From the NCBI GenBank assembly GCA_002404055.1, contig DHIZ01000239.1:1-10234 (forward strand): a stretch of DNA of 10,234 nt. Direction: 5' to 3'. A program made the translations under genes and the position numbers. Source of the DNA: Chloroflexi bacterium UBA4733. GTDB taxonomy: Bacteria; Chloroflexota; UBA4733. Each line of letters begins with the position of its first letter. Position 1 is the stretch's first letter. A model generated the notes under the pieces. It ran no database searches and had not been told where the DNA came from. It was given only the letters and a program-made list of their open reading frames with translations. Positions 1 to 6,876 of this stretch are shown here, piece after piece.

Positions 1-5
1 GATTA

Positions 6-19
6 TCTGAAAGCCCTCT
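6..19 (+). repeat. Left copy of a 14-base inverted match to the right end of the window
   Basis: TCTGAAAGCCCTCT at 6-19 is found again, inverted, at 10214-10227. If one extra A at position 5 is allowed, the match extends by GATT. The sequence match is certain. Whether it is a biological repeat, an assembly artefact or chance is not known. Confidence 0.45.
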
Positions 20-77
20 GAGAGCCAATACTGTGGCGTTCAGACACGCCCAAGCCACGGGTCCGCAAGCGTCCCAC

Positions 78-162
78 GCGTTGCAGGGAAGGTTTCTCCC
101 TTCAGGGGGAAACCTGGCGAGCGGTGCGAGCCGGAAGGGGTTCCCTCGCTCCCAACCAACGC
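78..162 (+). other. Cluster of nested inverted repeats, candidate structured leader RNA
   Basis: Several pairings can be read directly. GCGTTG (78-83) can pair with CAACGC (157-162), enclosing the rest. GGTTTCTCCC (91-100) pairs with GGGGGAAACC (105-114) over a TTCA loop, ten pairs including one G-U. GCGAG (117-121) pairs with CTCGC (145-149), and between them lie CGG/CCG (122-124, 131-133) and GAA/TTC (134-136, 141-143) mini-stems. Together they could form a multibranched RNA about 90 bases upstream of the peptidase remnant. I compared it by eye with the c-di-GMP, c-di-AMP, cobalamin, glycine and T-box consensus motifs that I remember and found no convincing match. GC-rich DNA produces such pairings easily, so this is a weak call. 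Confidence 0.25.
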
Positions 163-251
163 ATCGTTTCCAGGTGACTGCCATTTTCAGCCACTTCCAA
201 GCTTCATCACGGACTATAAAGATCGAAGTATTTGACTCTTGGAGGTACGGC

Positions 252-969
252 ACGACTCTTTCTCACCGGTTCGGCGCCATCCTGCTGGGTGGCCTGCTCG
301 CCGGGGCCTGGGCGGCGCCCGCCGCGCTGGCCCAGACCGTTCCCACAACCACGGCGGCTGCCATCCAGGCGGCGATCCAGCGCGCCAACGCTGAACAGCA
401 ACAGGCCTTCGCCCTGCAGGACCCGACAGTGATGGCCGACACGGCGACGCCCGCCTACTACGACCAGATGGTGCAGACGGAGCAGGACCTGGCGCAGTCC
501 GGGTGACTCGGTCAGCGTCTCCATCAGCCAGCAGACCGGTAACAACTGGCAGGTCGCCATGCAGGATCACACAACGGGGCAAGCGTATCAGACGGACATC
601 GCTTACAGCTCCTCGCGCTCGTCGGCGGAGTGGATCGAGGAAGCGCCGGTCGGCGGACGGCGGATCGTCCCCCTGGACCAGTTCGGCGCCGTGCAGTTCA
701 CGAACGGCAGCGCAGTTGAGAATGGCAAGTCCGTGACCATCGCGCAAACGGGAGCACGAGCGATCACGTTGAGCGACAACAGCGGCCAGCCGTTGGCCCA
801 GCCGTCGGCACTGGCGAGCGATGGCGCCGGCTTCACGGTCAGCCGGACGGCGGCATCATCCACGGGCGGCTTTGGGCAATCGCCCTTCGCGGCGAGCGGT
901 TGGGCCTTCGGCCAGCCGCCCTCCGACGCGGCGGCGGCCGCCCCTTCGGGAAGTGACGGCGGGTTATAG
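252..969 (+). pseudogene. Broken gene for a secreted G1-family (eqolisin-like) glutamic peptidase
   Basis: Two out-of-frame pieces make up one recognisable protein. Positions 252-506 encode a clear signal peptide (hydrophobic core AILLGGLLAGAW, then AAPAALAQ as the likely cleavage region) and a Gln/Ala-rich N-terminal extension ending AQSG at the TGA of 504-506. From about 499 the reading shifts by one base to PGDSVSVSISQQ and continues to TAG at 967-969. This second piece looks like the C-terminal half of a G1 glutamic peptidase, including the AEWIEE segment (Glu codon 628-630) that should contain the catalytic Glu. The middle of the family, which carries the catalytic Gln and most of the first half of the beta-sandwich, is absent. 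An excellent ribosome site GGAGG (241-245) sits six bases before ACG at 252, exactly where ATG would be expected, so the start also looks mutated. I infer an inactive remnant of an extracellular acid protease. Confidence 0.75.
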
Positions 970-980
970 AGGGAATAAGT

Positions 981-1027
981 AGGGCGGCGACTGCGGGCCA
1001 AGGGGCACCCTCCGCAGTTGCTGCCCT
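981..1027. terminator. 16-bp stem-loop after the peptidase remnant
   Basis: AGGGCGGCGACTGCGG (981-996) faces CCGCAGTTGCTGCCCT (1012-1027) across a 15-base loop. Fourteen positions are Watson-Crick and the other two become G-U in RNA, so the whole 16-base stem can pair. It begins 12 bases after the peptidase stop codon, which suits a transcription terminator, but no T-run follows on either strand. It could equally be a REP-like repeat or act as an mRNA-stabilising hairpin. Confidence 0.45.
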
Positions 1028-1043
1028 GCCTGACATATCCTGA

Positions 1044-1073
1044 TTCCATGAGGCACAGCCTACACGCTATCCT
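1044..1073 (+). promoter_or_regulatory. Weak candidate promoter for recD2
   Basis: TTCCAT (1044-1049) and TATCCT (1068-1073) are spaced 18 bases apart and lie about 30 bases before the GTG start of the helicase gene. Both boxes differ from consensus at two positions. There is room for little else between the stem-loop at 981-1027 and the gene. Low-confidence reading by eye. Confidence 0.25.
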
Positions 1074-1102
1074 ACCTGAAGGCTCGTCCAGCGAGGAATG
1101 CC

Positions 1103-3457
1103 GTGTCCCTTCCCAATCCCTCCGGCCACGCCGCCGCCGTTCCTGCCCTCAAGGAACTGCGCGGTGTGGTGGAGCGGATCACCTATCAGAACCCGGAGAA
1201 CGGCTATGTCGTCGCCCGCCTGGTGCCGGAGCGCGGCGGGCCGGAAGCCGAGGCAGCGCGCGACGAGCAACGCCTGGTCACGATCATCGGCAACATGGCC
1301 GACCTCGCGCCGGGCGAGGCCGTCGTGCTGCAGGGCTGGTGGGTCAACGACGCCAAACACGGCTGGCAGTTCAAGGTCGTGGACTACCGCACCACCCTGC
1401 CCGCCACCACCCAGGGCCTGAAACGCTACCTCGGCAGCGGCCTTATAAAAGGCATCGGGCCGGTGATGGCGGGGCGCATCGTGGAGCGCTTCGCCGAGTA
1501 CACCATCGAAACCATCGACGAGACGCCGGAGCGCTTGACGGAGGTAGCGGGCATCGGCCCGATCCGCGCTGCCAAGATCGCCAGCACCTGGATGGAGCAG
1601 CGTCATATCCGGGAGGTCATGGCAGCCCTCCAGTCGTATGGCCTCTCCACCTCGCTGGCTGTGCGCATCTACAAACGCTTCGCCGACGACAGCGCCCGCG
1701 TGATCGCCCAGGAACCCTACCGTCTGGCCCGCGAGGTCTGGGGCATCGGCTTCAAGACGGCGGATAAGATCGCCCAGGCCGTCGGCATTGCCGCCGACGC
1801 GCCCGCTAGGCTGCAAGCCGGTGCGCTCCACGCGCTCGGCGCGGCCGGCGACCAGGGGCACACTATCCTGCCGCAGGCCGACCTGCTGCAGGAAGCCGTT
1901 GCGCTGCTCGCGGCGCCAGAGGGCGCTATCAGCGACGCTATTGCCGCGCTCCTGGAGTCGGGAGACCTGGTGGCCGGCGTCCAAACGGGCGAGGTCGAAC
2001 CGCTGCTGGCCCTGGCGCCCTTTGCCCGCGCCGAGTCCGGTCTCGCCACTCGCCTGAGCGAACTCGCCGGTCGCGCCGGTAACAGCCGGGCCTGCGCCCT
2101 CTTTGCCAGCGTGGACTGGGACGCCGCGTTGGGCTGGCTGCGCGACCGGCACGGCCTGACGCTGGCGCCGGAGCAGGAGGCCGGCGTCAAGATGGCGCTG
2201 ACATCCCCGCTCTCCATCCTCACCGGCGGTCCCGGCACCGGCAAGACGCACACCCTGCGCGCCATCCTCACCCTGGCCCGCGCCAAGGGCCTGCGTTGCT
2301 TGCTGGCGGCGCCGACGGGGCGGGCCGCCAAGCGCATGGAGGAAGCGACGGGCCTCCCCGCCGCGACCCTGCACCGCCTGCTGGAACTGCGCCCCGGCGG
2401 CAAAGCCGGCAAGGACCCCGAGCACCCCCTGGAGGCCGACCTGGTGGTGGTGGACGAGGTGAGCATGCTCGACGTCCTGCTCGCCAACCAGTTGGTCAAG
2501 GCGGTCGCGCCGGGCAGCCACCTGCTGCTGGTGGGCGACCCCGACCAGTTGCCCAGCGTCGGCGCCGGCAACGTGCTGGCCGACCTGCTCGGCGCTGACC
2601 GCTTCCCCGTGACGCGGCTGGAGCGCATCTTCCGGCAGGGCGAAGGCTCCGGCATCGCCCACAATGCCCGGCGCATCAACGCCGGCCACCTGCCGCAGTT
2701 TGGCGGCGCGATTGCGGATTGCTTCTTCCTGCCGGCGGAGGACCCGGCGATGGCGGCCCAACTGGTCGTCGATCTGGTGGCACGCCGGCTGCCGGCGCGC
2801 TACGGCTTCCGGCCCGGGGAGGTCCAGGTCTTGAGCCCGTTGCATCGCGGTGAAGCCGGCGTCGGCGCGCTCAACCTCCTGCTGCAGGAGCGCCTCAACC
2901 CGCCAGCGGAAGGGAAGCCGGAACTGCGCGGCGGCGGTCGCGCCTACCGGCCGGGCGATCGCGTGCTGCAACTGAAGAACGACTACGACCTCGGCGTCTT
3001 CAACGGCGACCTCGGCATGGTCCGGGCCATCGACCAGGAGGAGCAAGAGCTGGTGCTACTGCTGGACGACGGCCGGGAAGTACATTACCCGAGCGCCAGC
3101 CTCTTCGCCCTGACGCACGCCTACGCCATCTCCGTCCACAAGGCGCAAGGCGCGGAATTCCCGGCAGTCGTGATCCCGCTGCTCACCAGCCACGCGGCGC
3201 TGCTGGGCCGCACGCTGCTCTACACCGCCCTCACGCGCGCCCGCCGCCTGGTGGTGCTGGTCGGGCAAGCGAAGGCGCTGCATCTGGCAGTGCGCGACTG
3301 GCGCACGACACCCCGCCACACAGCTCTCGCCGGGTTAGTCGCCGGCACCCTGCGCTTCACCTGGCCGGCGACGAGGCCAGCCACGCAGGGTGGGGATGTC
3401 AGTGAGGATGATGGGTATTGGGAGGGGTTGTTGAGCGCGGGGATGGAGGGAGCGTGA
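1103..3457 (+). CDS. recD2: RecD2-type SF1B DNA helicase (RecD/TraA-like)
   Basis: This encodes a 784-residue ATP-driven 5'-3' DNA helicase of the stand-alone RecD2 family, which acts in DNA repair without RecBC. About residues 15-100 form the N-terminal domain. Helix-hairpin-helix repeats follow at about 110-230 (LIKGIGPVMAGRI, VAGIGPIRAAKI, VWGIGFKTADKIA), the hallmark that separates RecD2 from the RecBCD subunit. The motor is complete: Walker A GGPGTGKT at 375-382 (Lys381), Walker B VVVDEVSML from 448 with Asp451/Glu452, motif III GDPDQL at 478-483, motif IV with RIFRQ, VHKAQGAEF at 678-686, and motif VI TALTRAR at 708-714. The length matches the family (roughly 700-800 residues). I chose GTG at 1103 because GAGGAA (1093-1098) lies just upstream and the protein begins normally there. 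It stands alone, with hairpins on both sides. Its antisense strand carries a 659-codon open frame that is only a codon-bias shadow. Confidence 0.95.
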   Translation: MSLPNPSGHAAAVPALKELRGVVERITYQNPENGYVVARLVPERGGPEAEAARDEQRLVTIIGNMADLAPGEAVVLQGWWVNDAKHGWQFKVVDYRTTLPATTQGLKRYLGSGLIKGIGPVMAGRIVERFAEYTIETIDETPERLTEVAGIGPIRAAKIASTWMEQRHIREVMAALQSYGLSTSLAVRIYKRFADDSARVIAQEPYRLAREVWGIGFKTADKIAQAVGIAADAPARLQAGALHALGAAGDQGHTILPQADLLQEAVALLAAPEGAISDAIAALLESGDLVAGVQTGEVEPLLALAPFARAESGLATRLSELAGRAGNSRACALFASVDWDAALGWLRDRHGLTLAPEQEAGVKMALTSPLSILTGGPGTGKTHTLRAILTLARAKGLRCLLAAPTGRAAKRMEEATGLPAATLHRLLELRPGGKAGKDPEHPLEADLVVVDEVSMLDVLLANQLVKAVAPGSHLLLVGDPDQLPSVGAGNVLADLLGADRFPVTRLERIFRQGEGSGIAHNARRINAGHLPQFGGAIADCFFLPAEDPAMAAQLVVDLVARRLPARYGFRPGEVQVLSPLHRGEAGVGALNLLLQERLNPPAEGKPELRGGGRAYRPGDRVLQLKNDYDLGVFNGDLGMVRAIDQEEQELVLLLDDGREVHYPSASLFALTHAYAISVHKAQGAEFPAVVIPLLTSHAALLGRTLLYTALTRARRLVVLVGQAKALHLAVRDWRTTPRHTALAGLVAGTLRFTWPATRPATQGGDVSEDDGYWEGLLSAGMEGA

Positions 3458-3471
3458 GCAACGTATCCCCC

Positions 3472-3622
3472 CGTAGGGGCAGGCCCCCGTGCCTGCCCTG
3501 ATGCCCGGGTTTGCCTCAAGTCCTCGTCCCGCCTCGATGCCCGTGCCCGCCCAGTCTCCGGTCGCAAACAACGATCGGTTGTCGCAAGGCGAGCAGGGCA
3601 GGCACAGGGGCCTGCCCCTACG
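3472..3622. repeat. Pair of 29-base inverted arms, REP-like intergenic element
   Basis: The arms at 3472-3500 and 3594-3622 are reverse complements at 28 of 29 positions and are separated by 93 bases. Each arm is itself an imperfect hairpin built on GCAGGC/GCCTGC flanked by AGGG and CCCT. The element begins 14 bases after the recD2 stop and fills most of the 277-base gap before the sulfatase gene. Similar GTAGGGGC...GCCCCTAC elements are common between genes in Chloroflexota and some other GC-rich genomes, from general knowledge. Its hairpins may end recD2 transcription, although no T-run follows. I see no gene inside it. Confidence 0.8.
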
Positions 3623-3673
3623 ACTGCGCGACGCACGCGCCACCGCTCAAGCCCCTGCCGCGGGCCTCCCCCC

Positions 3674-3682
3674 TGCTATCAT
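3674..3682 (+). promoter_or_regulatory. Candidate extended -10 promoter of the sulfatase-kinase operon
   Basis: TGCTATCAT combines a TGN extension with TATCAT (3677-3682), one mismatch from TATAAT, 52 bases before the GTG start. A poor -35 (CTGCCG, 3655-3660) lies 16 bases upstream, as is tolerated for extended -10 promoters. It sits right after the inverted-repeat element and before the ribosome site. Confidence 0.4.
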
Positions 3683-3734
3683 ACAAACCACCTTCCAACC
3701 AACTCGCGTCAGCACCGGCAAAGGGAAATGACGA

Positions 3735-5198
3735 GTGGCAAAGCGACCGAATGTTCTGCTGATCACGTCCGACCAGCACCGAGGCGACGCCATGAGCGCG
3801 GCCGCGGCAGTGACGCCGCACCGAGCGAGCGTGCTGCGCACGCCCAACCTGGACCGGCTTGGTGCGGAGGGTGTCTCTTTTGGCAACGCCTACTCCACCA
3901 TGCCGGTCTGCGTGCCGGCGCGCGTCAGCATCATGACCGGCAATATTCCGGCTTCCTGGGGGGTGCGGGCCAACGGCGGGGCGCTCCCCGAGGGCATGCC
4001 GACGTTACCGGGCATCCTGGGGTCCAACGGCTACCGGACACAGGCCGTCGGCAAGATGCACTTTGAGCCTGACTTTCGCGCGCTGCGCGGCTTCGAGCAT
4101 GTGCTGGTGTCGGAGGAAGGGCGGCAATGGCGGAAGGGCGGCGACGACTACCAGGCGTATCTGCGCGAGGCCGGCTGGGAGGGGCTGGAGCGCGGGCACG
4201 GCATCGGCAACAACGACGCGCGCAGCGGGACCTCACCCTTGCCGCTGGAGCACTACCACACGACCTGGTGTACTGACGAATCCATCGCCTGGCTACGCCG
4301 CCACCGGCAGGAGCAGCCGGAGCAGCCCTTCTTCCTCTGGACTTCCTACACCAAGCCGCATGCCCCATACGACCCGCCGGAGCCGTTCGACCGCCTCTAC
4401 AGTCCCTTCACGGTGCCCGACCCGCGCGGCGGCCCGGACGACCTCCTCGGCCGCTCCCCCTGGTACACCCGCACCCGCCAGCGCTACGGCTGGGACACCT
4501 ATTCCGACCTGGCGGTGAAGCGCTCGATCGCCTTCTACTACGGCAACGTGGCCTTGATCGACCACTCCGTCGGCCGTTTGCTGGAGACGTTGCGCGAGTT
4601 GCAGGTCGAGGAGGACACCATCGTCCTCTACACCGCCGATCACGGTGACTTGCTGGGCGACCACGGTTTCTTCTTCAAGGGCATCTTCTGGCAAGCCTCC
4701 TGGCACATCCCCTTTTTAGTGCGCGCGCCGGGGCGAGTGCCGCCCCAGGGCGTGACGCCACGCTACGCCGGGCTGGAAGACCTGCTGCCCACCATCCTCG
4801 GCTACTGCGGCATCGACACCCCGGCGGCCGTGCAAGGTCACGACCTGTTAGGTGGCGGACCACAGCGCGATGCCGCCTTTGGCACCTACGGCCGCGCCGG
4901 CTCGGCCCTGCACGCCATCCGCACGGATGATTGGACCTACATCGTCCACGAGAACGGCGGCTTCACGGAGTTGTACGACCTGCACGCCGACCCCGACGAG
5001 TGCCGGAACCTCGGATCAGATGCGACCACGCAACCGCTGCAGCAACGGCTCCGCGCGCGCCTTGAGGGCTGGCTGGCGGAGATCGGCGCGTCGGGAGTGC
5101 TCGACAGCGCCGGCCACATCGTGACAACGCCCTTCACCGATACGCTGGCTGCCGCCGAACCACTCTCCCGGACGCCGCTCGGCATGCGTCCACACTGA
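3735..5198 (+). CDS. Cytoplasmic formylglycine-dependent sulfatase (arylsulfatase / choline-sulfatase / phosphonate monoester hydrolase superfamily)
   Basis: This 487-residue alkaline-phosphatase-superfamily hydrolase cleaves sulfate esters or possibly phosphonate or phosphate monoesters. It opens with the metal-site strand NVLLITSDQHRGD (Asp13). Cys59 in CVPAR at 59-63 fits the C-x-P-x-R signal whose Cys is converted to formylglycine. KPHAPY around 210 is the usual central histidine motif. TADHGDLLGDHG at 300-311 supplies the C-terminal metal ligands (Asp302, His303), with Lys315 just after. The C-terminal sub-domain (about 390-450) has the usual WTYIVHENG and ELYDLHADPDE pattern. There is no signal peptide, so the enzyme should act on a substrate already in the cytoplasm and would need a formylglycine-generating enzyme, which is not in this window. 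The start is GTG with AAGGGA (3721-3726) eight bases upstream. The kinase gene follows after one base, implying co-translation. The exact substrate cannot be read from sequence. Confidence 0.9.
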   Translation: MAKRPNVLLITSDQHRGDAMSAAAAVTPHRASVLRTPNLDRLGAEGVSFGNAYSTMPVCVPARVSIMTGNIPASWGVRANGGALPEGMPTLPGILGSNGYRTQAVGKMHFEPDFRALRGFEHVLVSEEGRQWRKGGDDYQAYLREAGWEGLERGHGIGNNDARSGTSPLPLEHYHTTWCTDESIAWLRRHRQEQPEQPFFLWTSYTKPHAPYDPPEPFDRLYSPFTVPDPRGGPDDLLGRSPWYTRTRQRYGWDTYSDLAVKRSIAFYYGNVALIDHSVGRLLETLRELQVEEDTIVLYTADHGDLLGDHGFFFKGIFWQASWHIPFLVRAPGRVPPQGVTPRYAGLEDLLPTILGYCGIDTPAAVQGHDLLGGGPQRDAAFGTYGRAGSALHAIRTDDWTYIVHENGGFTELYDLHADPDECRNLGSDATTQPLQQRLRARLEGWLAEIGASGVLDSAGHIVTTPFTDTLAAAEPLSRTPLGMRPH

Positions 5199-5199
5199 C

Positions 5200-6744
5200 G
5201 TGACGCTGCTGCTGGGGCTCGACGTCGGCACCACGGCGATCAAGGCGCTGCTGTTCGATGCCGAGCTAGGGCACAGTGTTGCCCTCGGGCAGGTGGCGAC
5301 GGTCATCCAGTATCCTGGTGAGGGCCGCAGCGAGTTCGACCCGGCAAGCCTGTGGTCCGGTGTCGCTGCCGCCATCCGCCAGGCGCTGGCCGGCCACGAC
5401 GCGGCGGCGGTGGCGGGTATCGCCGTGGCGACGATGGGCGAAGTTGGCGTGCCGCTGGACAGTCAAGGCGAACCCTGCTATCCGGCCATCACCTGGTTCG
5501 ACCGCCGCAGCGTGGAGTTTTTGCCCTGGTGGGAAGAGCAGATCGGCGTCGAACGCACCTACCAGATCACCGGTCAGGTGCTGCACCACATGTACGGCGC
5601 GCTGAAGATGCAATGGCTGCGCCGCCACGAGCCGGCGATGTGGTCGCGCGTCCGGCGCTGGCTCTCCGTGGAAGACTACATCACCTGGCAACTGGCGCGG
5701 GTGGCGGTGACCGACTACTCCATCGCCGGCCGCACGCTGCTGTTCGACCAGGCCAGCGCCCAATGGTCGGAGGAGTTGCTGGCCGCCACCGGCCTGTCCC
5801 GGCAGTTGATGCCGGAAGCGGTGCCCAGCGGGACGGTGGTCGGCGCGGTGACAGCGGCAGCGGCAGCGGCAACCGGGCTGCGGGAGGGCACGCCAGTCAT
5901 CGCCGGCGGCCACGATCATCTGGTGGGCGCCCTCGCTGCCGGCGCGGCGCGACCCGGTATCGTCCTCGACTCAGCAGGAACCGCCGAAGGCATCTTGCTC
6001 ACGCTGCCCCGCTACACGCCCCGCCCCGCGCTGCTCGAGGCCGGTTTCTCCACCTATCGCCATGTCGTGCCGGATCACTTTGTGGTCGTTGCCGGCCAGC
6101 ACGGCGCGGGCGGACTGATCAACTGGCTTATCGACCGCCTCTATGCCGGTGACGCTGGTGAACGCCCCTACGCCCAGGCCTTCGCCGACGCTGCCTCAGT
6201 CCCGGTTGGCGCCGGCGGCCTCTTCTGCTTACCACACCTGCGCGGCAGTCGTGTCCCCGAACGCGACCTGCGCTCGCGCGCCGCCTTCGTCGGACTGGTC
6301 GACGGTCACGATCGTGGCCACCTCATGCGCGCCGCCCTGGAGAGCCTGGGCTACTGGCTGAAGGGCAGTCTCGACGTGCTCTGCGCCGCGGCCGGTATCG
6401 AGGTCGCGCAACTCGTCGTGATCGGCGGCGCCACGCGTTCGCCCCTCTGGCTGCAGATCAAAGCCGACTGCACCAACCTACCCCTCGCCGTCCCCCAGGT
6501 CCCGGAAGCAGTAGCGCTCGGCGCTGCCCTCCTGGCCGGCGTCGGAGCGGGCATCTATGCAGACACCACCGCGGCCGTCGCCGCCGTGCAGTGGCCAACC
6601 CTGCGTATTGAGCCGAACCCGATGGCAGTGGCGCAATATGCCCGAGCGCGCGCCGTGTACCGGCAACTGTATCCCGCTCTGCGGGACGTCAACCGTTCCA
6701 TCCTGGAGCTGGCGGAGGGGCCGGATGCGCTGAGGTTGGTGTGA
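5200..6744 (+). CDS. FGGY-family carbohydrate kinase (xylulokinase/gluconokinase-like)
   Basis: This 514-residue kinase uses ATP to phosphorylate a sugar, ketose, sugar acid or polyol, committing it to catabolism. Residues 6-20 hold the first phosphate-binding loop (GLDVGTTAIKALLFD), and the N-terminal actin-like domain runs to about 245. GGHDHLVGAL at 236-245 contains Asp239 at the position of the catalytic base. The C-terminal domain carries the adenosine-site signature IGGATRSPLWLQIKAD at 408-423, and PEAVALGAALLAG is the usual final glycine/alanine helix. Length and domain order are normal for the family (480-530 residues). The GTG start lies one base after the sulfatase TGA with no clear ribosome site of its own, so translational coupling is likely. 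The preceding sulfatase suggests that the sugar arrives sulfated. The specificity (xylulose, fuculose, gluconate or other) is undetermined. A short GGCAGC tandem run around 5850-5870 encodes a poly-Ala patch. Confidence 0.9.
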   Translation: MTLLLGLDVGTTAIKALLFDAELGHSVALGQVATVIQYPGEGRSEFDPASLWSGVAAAIRQALAGHDAAAVAGIAVATMGEVGVPLDSQGEPCYPAITWFDRRSVEFLPWWEEQIGVERTYQITGQVLHHMYGALKMQWLRRHEPAMWSRVRRWLSVEDYITWQLARVAVTDYSIAGRTLLFDQASAQWSEELLAATGLSRQLMPEAVPSGTVVGAVTAAAAAATGLREGTPVIAGGHDHLVGALAAGAARPGIVLDSAGTAEGILLTLPRYTPRPALLEAGFSTYRHVVPDHFVVVAGQHGAGGLINWLIDRLYAGDAGERPYAQAFADAASVPVGAGGLFCLPHLRGSRVPERDLRSRAAFVGLVDGHDRGHLMRAALESLGYWLKGSLDVLCAAAGIEVAQLVVIGGATRSPLWLQIKADCTNLPLAVPQVPEAVALGAALLAGVGAGIYADTTAAVAAVQWPTLRIEPNPMAVAQYARARAVYRQLYPALRDVNRSILELAEGPDALRLV

Positions 6745-6765
6745 GAGGGGATAGGCAGCCTGGCG

Positions 6766-6798
6766 TGCCCGCTCGGTGCATCTCCGTAAACGCGGGCA
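6766..6798 (+). terminator. Hairpin after the sulfatase-kinase operon
   Basis: TGCCCGC (6766-6772) and GCGGGCA (6792-6798) form a perfect seven-base inverted repeat 22 bases after the kinase stop. The loop could tighten further through CGG/CCG. There is no T-run, so this is at best an atypical terminator for the operon. Confidence 0.35.
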
Positions 6799-6817
6799 AA
6801 CCGGGCCGGTGATCGGC

Positions 6818-6852
6818 AATTGTAGTTATCGTCACCTACAATTTTAGGTGAC
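6818..6852. promoter_or_regulatory. Two interlocking perfect inverted repeats, candidate operator upstream of the methyltransferase
   Basis: AATTGTAG (6818-6825) is repeated inverted as CTACAATT (6836-6843). GTCACCTA (6831-6838) is repeated inverted as TAGGTGAC (6845-6852). Both are perfect eight-base arms. The left arm of the second lies in the loop and right arm of the first, overlapping at CTA (6836-6838), so as RNA hairpins they would be mutually exclusive. As DNA they look like one or two dimer-binding sites. They lie 24 bases upstream of a TATAAT box and overlap or abut the -35 region, which is typical operator placement. No regulator gene is visible in the window. The patch is clearly more AT-rich than its surroundings. 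Confidence 0.5.
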
Positions 6853-6876
6853 TTTCATCAGCGACCCCCCGCCGAC

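Larger units (their letters stand above)
1..251. other. Intergenic region with no convincing gene
   Basis: I see no coding sequence I can support here. Frame 1 reads DYLKAL then TGA at 19-21, which could be the last codons of an upstream gene cut off by the window edge, but six codons prove nothing. An open frame from GTG at 33 runs into the peptidase remnant, but its first 70 or so residues look like untranslated sequence and carry no recognisable domain. The stretch is rich in short inverted repeats, for example GGCGT/ACGCC at 35-39 and 46-50, and the cluster at 78-162 described separately. TATAAA at 215-220 could be a -10 box for the peptidase gene, but no good -35 accompanies it. Confidence 0.5.

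Noticed and set aside
120..160. tRNA or T-box leader suggested by GGTGCGAGCCGG and GGTTCCCTCGC
   Set aside because: No cloverleaf can be drawn with a proper acceptor stem and anticodon arm. The T-box sequence complementary to a tRNA acceptor end is missing, and the downstream gene is not a tRNA synthetase or amino-acid gene.
33..251. Use of GTG at 33 as the true start of the peptidase fragment
   Set aside because: The first 70 or so residues are not signal-peptide-like or conserved in appearance, and they would place the signal peptide internally. The GGAGG at 241-245 points to a start at 252.
1018..1767. 249-codon plus-strand frame overlapping the start of recD2
   Set aside because: It is out of frame with the helicase and Arg/Gly-rich without a domain, a frame shadow.
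1067..3046. 659-codon open frame on the minus strand opposite recD2
   Set aside because: It is antisense to an unmistakable RecD2 helicase, its product is an Ala/Gly/Arg/Gln-rich sequence with no domain, and such long mirror frames are expected opposite GC-biased codons.
1103..3457. RecD2 as part of the defence module at the right
   Set aside because: The catabolic operon and the repeat element lie between them, and stand-alone recD2 is a widespread housekeeping repair gene.
3472..3622. CRISPR array or insertion sequence
   Set aside because: There are only two arms, in inverted orientation, with no regularly spaced direct repeats and no transposase frame between them.
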